From positions 1 through 10,000 of the forward strand of contig JAIWNQ010000191.1 of the NCBI GenBank assembly GCA_020216745.1: DNA of 10,000 nucleotides, in the 5' to 3' direction. The stretch's first letter is position 1, and each line of letters begins with the position of its first letter. This document shows, piece by piece, positions 1 to 7,926 of the stretch. Made by a program: the position numbers and the translations under genes. Below the pieces are notes generated by a model that made no database searches, was not told the origin of the DNA, and worked only from the letters and a program-made list of their open reading frames with translations. This DNA comes from Candidatus Hydrogenedens sp. Lineage in GTDB: Bacteria; Hydrogenedentota; Hydrogenedentia; Hydrogenedentales; Hydrogenedentaceae.

Positions 1-107
1 AAGACATAAAGTTATACATTGAGAACAAGAACACATATTTAGTATTCTTTATTGCTATAATTTTGCCATTTCTTTTTTTGTGCCTATATATAAGGAATGT
101 TTCATGA
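1..107 (+). CDS. 3' end of an unidentified membrane protein gene
   Basis: An open frame enters from the left edge (first full codon at 3) and ends at TGA 105-107, giving 34 visible residues. The visible tail is a charged and polar stretch (DIKLYIENKNTY), then one strongly hydrophobic segment of about 18 residues (VFFIAIILPFLFLCLYI), then a short basic end (RNVS). This is the look of a C-terminal membrane helix with a cytoplasmic tail. The other two plus-strand frames are closed early by stops at 7 and 20. The stop overlaps the ATG of the next gene as ATGA, and that gene's Shine-Dalgarno lies inside this frame, so the two are very probably co-transcribed and translationally coupled. The family cannot be named from this fragment. 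A membrane-bound glycosyltransferase or another envelope enzyme would suit the context, but that is only a guess. Confidence 0.6.
   Translation, partial: DIKLYIENKNTYLVFFIAIILPFLFLCLYIRNVS
95..106 (+). promoter_or_regulatory. Shine-Dalgarno and ATGA overlap that decide the start at 104
   Basis: AAGGA at 92-96 precedes ATG 104 by a normal distance, and the ATG overlaps the TGA of the upstream gene (ATGA, 104-107). The in-frame GTG at 80 follows a T-rich run with no ribosome binding site. This supports the shorter start and coupled translation. Confidence 0.7.
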
Positions 108-3100
108 AAAGAGTAATAATCACCTTGATAAAATTTATTATTACTTTTGGACTATTTGTATTGCTTTTCTGGCCTGAAACTTTTGGTCTATCACCTAACA
201 CCTTCGGAGGAATAAAACCATCTTCTTTGATAAACGAAATCCGTTCTTTAAATCCATCTCATGCTATCCCTTGGATATTATTTGCACTATTTATACGGCT
301 TGGTGGAATCATGTGTGGAGTTATTCGATGGAAAATACTTTTGAATGGCCAAAATCTATATATACCATTTTCATATATGACCCAAAGTTGGTTTATCGGC
401 CGTACCATTGGTATTTTTTTACCCAGCACCATTGGTTTAGATGGGTACCGTCTATATGATTCTGTCCGTTACACGGGGGATATTGTTCGCTGTACTACTG
501 TTATTTTCATCGAGAAAATTATTGGGTTTATATCATTAACAACCCTTGTCTTTTTGACTTTCCCTTTGGGTTTTCGATTATTGAAATTTAATACGTTAAT
601 ATTACTTATCATTCTCCTTATATTGGGTTTATCTGTCCTCTTCTTCCTTTCATTACTTATTCAACCTTATATCATTCAATTCATTTTGTACTCCATTCCT
701 GTGCCTCAGAAAGTAAAGAATCTCCTAAACCGTTTAGGCTCGTCTGCAACTGCCTATGCAGGCCATAGAAAATATCTCCTCTTAGCAATCTTATGCGGAC
801 TGGCTGTTCATTTAAGCGCCTGTTTTATGTATTTTGGGACTATGATGGCTCTTCGTTCTGAGAATACCAGCCTTTGGGATGTTTTATTTGCAAGTCCGTT
901 AATGATTTATGGAACGGTATTAGGACCTTCTATTGGAGGGGAAGGTATCCGCGAAATTGTGTTTGCAACTCTGCTGGGTGGAAAAGAAAACACATTAAAA
1001 GTCGTTGCTTTTGCTCATTTAGGATGGTGGATTGGTGATGTAGTTCCATTCCTGATTGGTTTACCTTTCCTCATTTTCCGCAAGCGACCTCAAAAAGAAG
1101 AGATTCAAAGACAAATGCAAAACATTCATCAGAGCCATCAAATTACAGACACCTTCTCTGCCGAAATTAATGTAGATGAATATCACATCATTAGAAACCA
1201 AATTGTAGTCAATATAATAGCAAGTATATTGGGTAGCGTTACTGCTGGTAGTATGTGCGGTCTATGTGAGTCTTTATGGATAACGCATATAATACCCAAC
1301 TTAAAGGAATACCAATTATTGTGGTGGAGTCCGTTAATCTACGGGATTGCTTCCATAGCAATTGGTATCTCCGTAGGTATTTTTATATGTTCGTGGATAC
1401 CTTTGCTAATTCGCAGTTTTCCATCTTCTGCCTTTTCTTACTCCATTTCATTTTTTGCTACATTGTTTTCTGTAGGTCTTATCCTTATACTTTGGAGGTA
1501 CTATAGAGATATTCTCATTCAAAAACCCGCTTCTTACATAACATATCTACCTATATCCATTTACTCCCTCGGGGGTATGATTATTATCTCTACAATTTTA
1601 TACACCATGAGTTTTTATCTCCTAAAAATGTTTAGGAAAACTATAATCCTTGTTTCACTTATATTAGCCATAATACCTACATTATTAGGGTTCTGTATTC
1701 CTGTATTATTTTCATTAAAAACTGAAACCCATCCTATATCCTTAGCTAAAGCCCCTCAAAATGCTCCTAACATTATTTTAATAATTGCAGATGCTCTTCG
1801 TGCTGATTATCTACCTATGTATAACCCATCTATAGAAACAGTCACACCAACATTAAATCATTTCGTTGAACAGTCCATTCTATTTATGGATTGCAGTGCT
1901 CAAGCTTCATGGACAAAACCTTCTTTTGCGTCAATTTATACTGGCACAATACCTTCCAGACATCATGCCACTTCAAAAAATGCCGTGATTAATCCAGAAC
2001 TTCCGACTCTTGCAGAAGTTCTTTTTCAACATGGGTACTATACAAAAGGATATGCAAATAATCCTAATGTTTATTCTATCTTTGGATTTGATAAAGGCTT
2101 TGTTGAATATACAGAACTTGAAACGAAACGTGCGCTCTTTGCGAAGGCATCCAGCTCAAAATTGACGATATATGAAATCTTACGTCGTGTCCATGGAAAA
2201 ATCTACACAACCCTTTCGAAACTATTAAAGCGTCCTCCCGATATAAAAGGATATTACCAACCTGCAGAAGCAGTAACATCCGAAGCAGTCCATTGGTTAA
2301 ATAATCGCCCTTATAAAGAAAATCCGTTCTACCTCGTTTTACATTATATGGATACGCATGACCCTTATTTGAATAGAAATAATTCTACGTTTTTTGCTCG
2401 GGCTCTTCTTGGTAACACACCTAAAAGTGCTCTAACACCACCTATGAGAGAAGCATACATTAGTGAGATTGAACATTTAGATAAACATTTAGGAACTCTT
2501 TTTAATGAATTAAGTAAACTTGGCTTAGATGAAAACACATACATTATTTTTACTGCAGACCATGGAGAAGAATTTGAAGACCATAATGGCTGGTGGCATG
2601 GTTTTACCCTATATCAAGAGATGTTACATGTCCCATTAATCATCAAGGTTCCCAAAACAAACCTCAACAACGCGCCTGTAAACAAAAGGATAGCTTCGTT
2701 AGTACGGCTTATTGATATTCCCCCGACAATTCTTGAAGTTGCTGGGATTGAATCTCCAAATACTTTTGAAGGGAAGTCGTTATTAACTCAAGGAGGTGAT
2801 ATTGCTGAATCAGATAACAACATTTATACATGGGCAGAAAATGAAATAGAGGGACAAATTATGCAATCAGTTCGCAACCAACAATTTAAACTTATCCTAT
2901 CATACCCCGAAAATCCCCGTGGATTAAAACCAGAAGAATTATACGACCTGAATAATGATTCAAAAGAACTACAGAACCTATCTCATATTCCTGATTTCAA
3001 ACAAATAAAGAATAGTCTCATGAATATTATCAATGAAATAAAAAATAGTGGCTCTACAAACAACATTACTTCCCAGCCAAAACAGGTTTCATTGCCAACA

Positions 3101-3142
3101 GAATTACAAGAAAAACTCAAAGCAATCGGCTATATGGAATAG
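104..3142 (+). CDS. Flippase-like membrane domain fused to a sulfatase/phosphotransferase-fold domain
   Basis: The product has 1012 residues in three blocks. Residues about 1-328 form a membrane domain of roughly eight helices resembling the UPF0104/MprF-type lipid flippase family, with FLPSTIGLDGYRLYD at 105-119 and PSIGGEGIRE at 275-284 at the expected places. After a polar linker (about 328-365), residues 366-550 hold five or six more helices that I cannot assign. Residues about 556-1012 are an alkaline-phosphatase-superfamily (sulfatase) domain, with metal-ligand Asp563 in ADALRAD, the nucleophile loop WTKPSFASIYTG, Asp819-His820 in ADHGE and His832 in WWHG. It ends in the family-typical LKAIGY tail. 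The nucleophile position is Thr604 instead of Cys or Ser, so a formylglycine sulfatase is unlikely; LtaS and EptA use Thr for phospho-group transfer. My inference is that it modifies an envelope lipid or glycan outside the inner membrane. ATG 104 is preferred to GTG 80 because AAGGA lies 8 bases upstream and it overlaps the previous stop. Confidence 0.85.
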   Translation: MKRVIITLIKFIITFGLFVLLFWPETFGLSPNTFGGIKPSSLINEIRSLNPSHAIPWILFALFIRLGGIMCGVIRWKILLNGQNLYIPFSYMTQSWFIGRTIGIFLPSTIGLDGYRLYDSVRYTGDIVRCTTVIFIEKIIGFISLTTLVFLTFPLGFRLLKFNTLILLIILLILGLSVLFFLSLLIQPYIIQFILYSIPVPQKVKNLLNRLGSSATAYAGHRKYLLLAILCGLAVHLSACFMYFGTMMALRSENTSLWDVLFASPLMIYGTVLGPSIGGEGIREIVFATLLGGKENTLKVVAFAHLGWWIGDVVPFLIGLPFLIFRKRPQKEEIQRQMQNIHQSHQITDTFSAEINVDEYHIIRNQIVVNIIASILGSVTAGSMCGLCESLWITHIIPNLKEYQLLWWSPLIYGIASIAIGISVGIFICSWIPLLIRSFPSSAFSYSISFFATLFSVGLILILWRYYRDILIQKPASYITYLPISIYSLGGMIIISTILYTMSFYLLKMFRKTIILVSLILAIIPTLLGFCIPVLFSLKTETHPISLAKAPQNAPNIILIIADALRADYLPMYNPSIETVTPTLNHFVEQSILFMDCSAQASWTKPSFASIYTGTIPSRHHATSKNAVINPELPTLAEVLFQHGYYTKGYANNPNVYSIFGFDKGFVEYTELETKRALFAKASSSKLTIYEILRRVHGKIYTTLSKLLKRPPDIKGYYQPAEAVTSEAVHWLNNRPYKENPFYLVLHYMDTHDPYLNRNNSTFFARALLGNTPKSALTPPMREAYISEIEHLDKHLGTLFNELSKLGLDENTYIIFTADHGEEFEDHNGWWHGFTLYQEMLHVPLIIKVPKTNLNNAPVNKRIASLVRLIDIPPTILEVAGIESPNTFEGKSLLTQGGDIAESDNNIYTWAENEIEGQIMQSVRNQQFKLILSYPENPRGLKPEELYDLNNDSKELQNLSHIPDFKQIKNSLMNIINEIKNSGSTNNITSQPKQVSLPTELQEKLKAIGYME

Positions 3143-3183
3143 GACTATATAGAGCAATGAATCAAAAACCTCATTAATTCCCG

Positions 3184-3303
3184 TTATTTAAAAATATGAA
3201 AAAGGAAAACAGAAAATACCCTCCGTAAAAAAATAGATAGTATCATTAAAACCGCTATTATTATGACAACCCATCTTTCCTTATAGGATAGTCTTGGCTT
3301 CAT
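3184..3303 (-). CDS. Putative 39-residue single-pass membrane protein
   Basis: A short minus-strand frame runs from ATG (3303-3301) to TAA (3186-3184). The product starts with a basic, polar stretch (MKPRLSYKER), continues with a clean hydrophobic helix at about 11-26 (WVVIIIAVLMILSIFL), then RR and a second hydrophobic, aromatic tail ending HIFK. The positive residues at both flanks and the position 13 bases after the stop of the 71-residue gene suggest a real second cistron. No convincing Shine-Dalgarno precedes the ATG, only a weak GAG about 12 bases away, and an alternative TTG start lies three codons upstream. I do not recognise a family. It fills most of the gap between the convergent genes. 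A chance frame in AT-rich DNA, which often looks hydrophobic, is the main alternative. Confidence 0.4.
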   Translation of the reverse strand: MKPRLSYKERWVVIIIAVLMILSIFLRRVFSVFLFHIFK

Positions 3304-3316
3304 AGATAACAAATAC

Positions 3317-3532
3317 TCATAACTTAATTGCATGCTTACATTTACTTCGTATCTCCTCGGGACACTGATCTATATATTGACAACAATGCTCTGATGAATT
3401 CCCTACTATTTCGCACGCCTTTGCACTTCGCTCACCTAATCGACGTTTTGCTAAAAGGTGAATACACACCCATGCACATCCGAATATCGAAGTTAAAATA
3501 ATTGTTAATAACAAGGTATATATAATGTTCAT
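3317..3532 (-). CDS. Small Cys-rich membrane-anchored protein, unknown function
   Basis: This is a 71-residue protein with one N-terminal hydrophobic segment (about residues 3-25) and a basic, Cys-rich soluble tail. It has seven cysteines (19, 23, 40, 50, 51, 57 and 65). Four or five lie in the tail as C-x9-CC-x5-C-x7-C, a spacing that could hold disulfides or a metal. The segment could be a membrane anchor or a signal peptide. IFGC at 16-19 is only a poor lipobox because of the Phe, so I do not call it a lipoprotein. The start ATG (3532-3530) has AGGAAG four bases upstream, a good but tight ribosome binding site, and an extended -10 promoter sits about 50 bases upstream. It reads towards the fusion enzyme gene and is followed by the putative 39-residue frame. 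I recognise no family; small cysteine-rich redox or metal-handling proteins would be candidates. Confidence 0.65.
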   Translation of the reverse strand: MNIIYTLLLTIILTSIFGCAWVCIHLLAKRRLGERSAKACEIVGNSSEHCCQYIDQCPEEIRSKCKHAIKL

Positions 3533-3580
3533 AAAGCTTCCTTTTAAATAAAAACAACAAAATGATTAAAATACTTTCCA

Positions 3581-3589
3581 ATTATAGCA
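3581..3589 (-). promoter_or_regulatory. Extended -10 promoter for the 71-residue gene
   Basis: On the minus strand the sequence reads TGCTATAAT (3589 down to 3581), a perfect TATAAT with the extended TGn element. The -35 position (TGATTC, 17 bases upstream) is poor, which is typical of extended -10 promoters. Transcription would begin near 3574, leaving about 40 untranslated bases before ATG 3532. This suggests the small genes are transcribed separately from the lipoprotein gene. Confidence 0.5.
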
Positions 3590-3640
3590 TTGACACACAA
3601 ATAGAATCAGGTGGGATATTAGATTTTTTTATTTGATAAC

Positions 3641-3661
3641 CATAAAAACCGATCTTTTATG
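3641..3661. other. AT-rich inverted repeat after the lipoprotein gene
   Basis: CATAAAA (3641-3647) and TTTTATG (3655-3661) are perfect 7-base inverted arms around a 7-base loop, starting 20 bases after the stop of the lipoprotein gene. The stem has only one G-C pair, and no T-run follows directly on the minus strand, so it is at best a weak terminator or an RNA-end hairpin. It is the only hairpin I see in the 148-base gap 3533-3680. Confidence 0.25.
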
Positions 3662-3680
3662 ACAGTAAAAATTAAGAAAT

Positions 3681-6600
3681 TTATTTTTCCTCCTCAATAT
3701 AGATATAAACATAAACGTATTCGACAATCGGATTATTGAAAATAGAATTAAATGAAAATTCTAAAATACTAAGATAAATACCAGGTTTTAACTTCGATAC
3801 TTTATTTTCGTCAAGTGCAACCATAAGTTCAAATGGGGTCTGGTTCTCAAAAATAATTCGGTCTTTTTCATCTGGTATTTCTATATCCTCATAATAATTC
3901 CCTTCTGCCACTTTAAAATCCCATTTTAATCCGACGTTAGTCGGTCTATGACTTCCCCCGATATTATAAAGATAAAAAGTGATTGCACCACCTCTGTTTA
4001 GTGAAATTTCATTACCATCACCCATTGCAGGGTCACTCACAATTTTAGGATATGGATTTGATGTCATAAAAGATGGATTATTTACTATTTCGAACAAGTT
4101 AGGATGAGTAAAGTATTTTGAATCTGGATATGCAGATATTTGCGGGTCTATAACATCGAATTCCAAATTAAATTCCTGAGTAACATTATCAAAATGCAAC
4201 ACACACAAAGGCCCAAACGCACCATAAGGTAATGGGGTATTCGTTGGTGAAGAGAAAGTAAAAATAGTTCCTGCTTGTGAAAAAGTCCAATCAGAAATAA
4301 TTCCACCTTGGGCAGGTGTAGGTTGTGATACAGACATTGTCATCCCTGCATTTCCCCCTGTTGTATTTACAGAGAACTGAAGTCTTGTAATATTTCTTGG
4401 CATATAATCAGAATATACGACGACATCAACAGCATTAGAATTTATTCCAGATGATATTAATTTAATTTGTCCTAACCTTACGTCGTTTGCGTACGTTAAT
4501 AAATCAACATTGGAATAACTAAAGGTGGTTGATATTTCTCCTTGGTCAGGCAAGCATAGGCTGTTATCATCCGCTGGGGAATTGAATGATAAATTCATCG
4601 TAATCGTAGCACCTGATTTTTGGTTTAATGCAATATATTCAAACAAAATTTGACTCTTTATATCTTCTGCAATCGAACGGTCACATGGGTCAGATGGATT
4701 TGTTTGTAGCCAATCCTCTAATGTAGACAACAAAGGTTTTGTAATAGGTCTTCCTAAACTATCTACTTCGCCTGTATCTTGATTCCGTGTTGAATAGACA
4801 TGTCCACCTGTTTCCTCAATTAATTGGAACAGAATATTATTATTAATTTTTTCACCCCAGCCAATAATTAACGGACGAACTCGGGTCATTTTTAGGAAAT
4901 CCGTTACTGGACTCATCTCCCCCGGAGGTGTGGTTAACTGACCATCTGTAATTAGCAACATAATACGGTCATCAGACACATCAAAGGGGACATGGTATCC
5001 ATCTGCAAGATATATTTCTAATGCCCCACTTGCTATTGCAGGAAGCAATGCCGTTGCACCGTGGTCAATAACATCTATATTCAGTAACCTGTTTTTTGCA
5101 ACATCCCGATTAAATGTAAACAGTGGTTCCCCATCGTTATTTATTAATATCCGTATTGAACTATCAAACCACTCTCTTTCATTAAATAAAGCCAAACCTA
5201 TCTTATAATTTTCGGGAATCTCATCAATCATAGGCAATACTGTACGAATATAAAATTCCCTAAGAGGGTCATCAGCATCCGATATGCCAGTTTCTCCCAT
5301 AGATTGAACTGACTTTAACATACTTCCAGAGGCATCCAACAAAATTAATATAGTCCCATTATGAGGAATTAATCTCTCAGCTTTTACAAACGGGATTAAG
5401 AATCGATTTGATTCAGTAACATCCAGAGATAGGTCATCCTCCGTTATTAAGAATTTATCTGCTAATACAGGCAAAAAGCTTTCTGGAAATTGTATCGCTC
5501 GTTGTTGCACATCTCGTAATGTCATCACAAAACGGACTAAAGAAGGTATTCGCAGATTAGGGGGTGCCATCTCTGGAGTTAGCGCAGGTGCGGAAGCGGT
5601 AATTGTTACAATGGCAGGCTCTATAGAAGTATCTATTTCTAAATTTCCATCCACAATTTTCGTGGCTACCACACTTATCTGACCAGAAGCATTCGCTCCT
5701 TCTAACTTTTCCCTATCAATCGCTACAGAAATTGTTTTCCAGTCTTTCATTTGCCCCGAAGTACCAAAACTGACTCCTGATTCCGGAAAAACAGATATCC
5801 AATCTTTATTAGGTATAAGCATAAAATTCAAAATTGTTTCCGGATCTCCTACATTTGCTACATCAAATGTTCTCAACATCTCTCTAAGACCATAGTTTAA
5901 TGCCTTGGGGAGAGTTCCTATTTTCGGCATTTTTGGAACCTGTACCTCTACTAACAATTTAACATTGGGATTATTTATATCATTCGATTTGATTGATAAC
6001 TCATAGACATCCCCTAAATATGTGAGGGTATCACGACTAATATTAATCTTTACCTTTTGTTCTTTTCCTTTAGCTAATGAACCCTGCAAAGGATTTATAC
6101 CTGTTATCCATGCTGGTAACTGACTCGAATCTATTTGCCATTCTAATGTTCCATTGCCATTATTTTTTATAGTAAATTCTTGTTCTATCTCCTCAAAAGC
6201 AAAGTTGATAAAAGGCAATCCACTACTATCTAACCCCTCCGCCTCAATTACAATTGCGGGTATTTGTGGAATAGACATACTTACCTGGACCAAAACGGTA
6301 TTGGATGCTGTGGAAGACTCAACAACATTCCCCGTGATACTAAATTGATGCTGATACGATGGACCCTCTGCTTCATTTGCTAAGGACCTGTCTACCTTCA
6401 CTCTTAATAAATCTGTCTGAGAGCCTTTTACCTGTCCTGAAGCGATACCCTGTGAATTAACTGGCGTAATACTTAACCATGTCGGGAAAGATGTGGTGTC
6501 TATCTGCCATGCAATTGTATCTTCTCCATCATTCCAAATAGCTAATACCTCTTCAGAACGAAGCTCACCGAAATTAATCAGTGTTGGCAAAGCCACCAAT

Positions 6601-7892
6601 TTAGGGGCTCTGGATGCCTCCATTTGTACATTTACTACTGCTGAACCCCAATTTGAACTTATCGTTACACTTCCACGATAAGCACCCACTCTAACTGCTA
6701 TTGGGTCAGCCTCAACCGTCACTGTTTGCGTCTCGCCCGCAGCGATATCAGCATTAGCAGGGTTTAATCTTAACCATGTGGCGTCCTCCGGAATAGCAGA
6801 GGTCCAACGCCATGATACCGGCGCCAAGTTCGTTACCGAAAATGTGGATGTTTGACGTTCTCGTATCTTCCCAAAATTAATATCTGTTGGTGAAACAGAT
6901 AAAGCAGGGATTCTCATTCGGACGGCGACCGGAAGTGTAAATCCTGACGCTACATCGATAACATTAAGAGTCCCTGTATAGTCATTAGGTACCAAACCTT
7001 CTGGGTTTGCAACAACTGGGACAACAACTTTTTGATTTGAGGACAGGGTAAACTCCGATGTTTGCACAGATAACCAATTTGTAGAGCCTTCTGAAATTTG
7101 AATTCTAATAGATACATCTCCTGTCCCTAAATTAGTTACCGATAAATCTTGTTGAGATACTGAACTAATTAATCCAAATTGTATCTCTCCCGGACTGACT
7201 TGTATTGCAGAGACTTCCATGCTCACAGGAATCTGCAACTCTTGAGAATCTGCTGTAATTTTAACCGTTGTCTGATATACTCCAACAGACAAACCACTAC
7301 GATTCACACGAAATGTCAGAACTACATCCCCATTAGCAGAAATCTCCCCTGTCTTGGGAACGACTGTTAACCATGTTGCATCATTTGAAATAGAGACACT
7401 CCAACTACTACTTATTCTACTTTGGTTCATCAAACTGACCTGAAGCTCCGTTAATACAGGTCCAAAATTTAACTCAGTCGGATTTACAGATAATTGCAAT
7501 ACCGCTGGCTTGGTAATACTAACCCGAACCACCTTTGTGCTACCACTACTTTTTACATATACTTCCCCAACACTGGTTCCCTCTGGCAATAAGGAGCGGT
7601 CTGCTATTAAGTCAATAAATCTTACTTTTTCGCTCGATAACTTTCCACTAATTGTAGTTCCCGTTGTTACCCCCCCATCTTTAGATAATTTTAACCAATC
7701 ATTTTTTATTTCCGCTTCCCATTCCCAATTCCCTCTTCTATTAAAAACAATCCGTATGGATTCTCTTGTCGAAACTTCACCGAATGTTACTGTTTCAGGT
7801 TCAACATAAAACTGAACAGATGGACATCCTGTTAAAATTATTAAACTTAATACAACATAAATTGAATAAAGTATCTTTTTTCCTTGCCTCAT
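3681..7892 (-). CDS. Large lipoprotein: seven BACON/ASH-like repeats, vWA domain, cohesin-like module
   Basis: This 1403-residue surface or periplasmic lipoprotein has a signal peptide (residues 1-22) with lipobox LTGC and acceptor Cys23. Seven tandem Ig-like repeats of 95-115 residues follow (about 28-768). Each opens with a P-x-x-x-(N/Q)-F/Y-G type strand and most carry a W(L/I)xxxP turn, as in BACON, ASH and choice-of-anchor families. A linker with an ITEDDLSL strand leads to a von Willebrand A domain (about 846-1050). Its metal site looks complete: DASGS at 853-857, Thr947 and TDG at 982-984. Residues about 1130-1265 form a cohesin-like module shared with the upstream gene, and the last 140 residues look like another beta domain. 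It is probably an adhesin or scaffold binding protein or glycan. The start is ATG 7892, with CAGGAG seven bases upstream. The longer TTG start at 7925 has no ribosome binding site and would put 11 residues before the signal peptide. It probably forms an operon with the upstream paralog. Confidence 0.85.
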   Translation of the reverse strand: MRQGKKILYSIYVVLSLIILTGCPSVQFYVEPETVTFGEVSTRESIRIVFNRRGNWEWEAEIKNDWLKLSKDGGVTTGTTISGKLSSEKVRFIDLIADRSLLPEGTSVGEVYVKSSGSTKVVRVSITKPAVLQLSVNPTELNFGPVLTELQVSLMNQSRISSSWSVSISNDATWLTVVPKTGEISANGDVVLTFRVNRSGLSVGVYQTTVKITADSQELQIPVSMEVSAIQVSPGEIQFGLISSVSQQDLSVTNLGTGDVSIRIQISEGSTNWLSVQTSEFTLSSNQKVVVPVVANPEGLVPNDYTGTLNVIDVASGFTLPVAVRMRIPALSVSPTDINFGKIRERQTSTFSVTNLAPVSWRWTSAIPEDATWLRLNPANADIAAGETQTVTVEADPIAVRVGAYRGSVTISSNWGSAVVNVQMEASRAPKLVALPTLINFGELRSEEVLAIWNDGEDTIAWQIDTTSFPTWLSITPVNSQGIASGQVKGSQTDLLRVKVDRSLANEAEGPSYQHQFSITGNVVESSTASNTVLVQVSMSIPQIPAIVIEAEGLDSSGLPFINFAFEEIEQEFTIKNNGNGTLEWQIDSSQLPAWITGINPLQGSLAKGKEQKVKINISRDTLTYLGDVYELSIKSNDINNPNVKLLVEVQVPKMPKIGTLPKALNYGLREMLRTFDVANVGDPETILNFMLIPNKDWISVFPESGVSFGTSGQMKDWKTISVAIDREKLEGANASGQISVVATKIVDGNLEIDTSIEPAIVTITASAPALTPEMAPPNLRIPSLVRFVMTLRDVQQRAIQFPESFLPVLADKFLITEDDLSLDVTESNRFLIPFVKAERLIPHNGTILILLDASGSMLKSVQSMGETGISDADDPLREFYIRTVLPMIDEIPENYKIGLALFNEREWFDSSIRILINNDGEPLFTFNRDVAKNRLLNIDVIDHGATALLPAIASGALEIYLADGYHVPFDVSDDRIMLLITDGQLTTPPGEMSPVTDFLKMTRVRPLIIGWGEKINNNILFQLIEETGGHVYSTRNQDTGEVDSLGRPITKPLLSTLEDWLQTNPSDPCDRSIAEDIKSQILFEYIALNQKSGATITMNLSFNSPADDNSLCLPDQGEISTTFSYSNVDLLTYANDVRLGQIKLISSGINSNAVDVVVYSDYMPRNITRLQFSVNTTGGNAGMTMSVSQPTPAQGGIISDWTFSQAGTIFTFSSPTNTPLPYGAFGPLCVLHFDNVTQEFNLEFDVIDPQISAYPDSKYFTHPNLFEIVNNPSFMTSNPYPKIVSDPAMGDGNEISLNRGGAITFYLYNIGGSHRPTNVGLKWDFKVAEGNYYEDIEIPDEKDRIIFENQTPFELMVALDENKVSKLKPGIYLSILEFSFNSIFNNPIVEYVYVYIYIEEEK
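3901..4550 (-). other. Cohesin-like module and C-terminal beta domain of the lipoprotein
   Basis: The module runs from NDVRLGQ (Asp1137) through SDYMPRN, a GGIISDW segment and YGAFGPL (Tyr1223) to KYF (Lys1259). The order of strands (a hydrophobic strand with LQFSV, then a G-x-I-S-x-W turn, then a strand ending in a small-residue turn and a final hydrophobic strand) resembles cohesin or cohesin-like carbohydrate-binding folds. That fold call is inference by eye. The same landmarks occur in the same order in the neighbouring gene. Two nearby cysteines (1070 and 1113) could form a disulfide linking the vWA domain to this module. Confidence 0.45.
5586..7811 (-). repeat. Seven tandem BACON/ASH-like protein repeats
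   Basis: Approximate residue ranges in the lipoprotein are 28-129, 132-228, 230-329, 331-429, 431-545, 547-655 and 657-768. Repeats 2 to 5 carry the clearest signature: (N/I)FG near the start, then DATWL or PTWL in the middle and a closing (L/V)xVxMxxxxP strand. Repeats 2 and 4 both have DATWL, and the DNA behind it is nearly the same (TTAACCATGT then GC on the plus strand near 7370 and 6770). Repeats 1 and 7 are the most diverged. The divergence argues for old duplications without recent homogenisation. Confidence 0.7.
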
Positions 7893-7898
7893 GCGAAG

Positions 7899-7904
7899 GC
7901 TCCT
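7899..7904 (-). promoter_or_regulatory. Shine-Dalgarno that sets the lipoprotein start
   Basis: The minus strand reads ACAGGAGCCTTCGCATG, with AGGAG about seven bases before ATG 7892. It lies in the 34-base gap after the upstream stop, so the two genes are probably translated from one message with separate initiation. Confidence 0.75.
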
Positions 7905-7926
7905 GTTTCTGATTAATAAGTTCAAA

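Noticed and set aside
80..103. GTG start giving eight extra N-terminal residues on the fusion enzyme
   Set aside because: No ribosome binding site precedes it, whereas ATG 104 has AAGGA at good spacing and overlaps the upstream stop.
3143..3183. Terminator after the fusion enzyme gene
   Set aside because: Only a short CTATATAG palindrome is visible, with no GC-rich stem or T-run.
3590..3620. Plus-strand TTGACA followed by a GATATT-like -10, which would give a transcript antisense to the lipoprotein end
   Set aside because: The -35 is perfect, but the spacing is 18-19 bases and the -10 is weak. It also overlaps the better minus-strand extended -10, so it may be coincidental.
7510..7809. 99-residue plus-strand frame inside the lipoprotein gene
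   Set aside because: It is antisense to the first Ig-like repeats, and its composition is what the reverse of that coding strand would give.
7893..7925. TTG start for the lipoprotein, one base after the upstream stop
   Set aside because: It has no Shine-Dalgarno and would place 11 basic residues before a normal lipoprotein signal peptide. ATG 7892 has a strong site.
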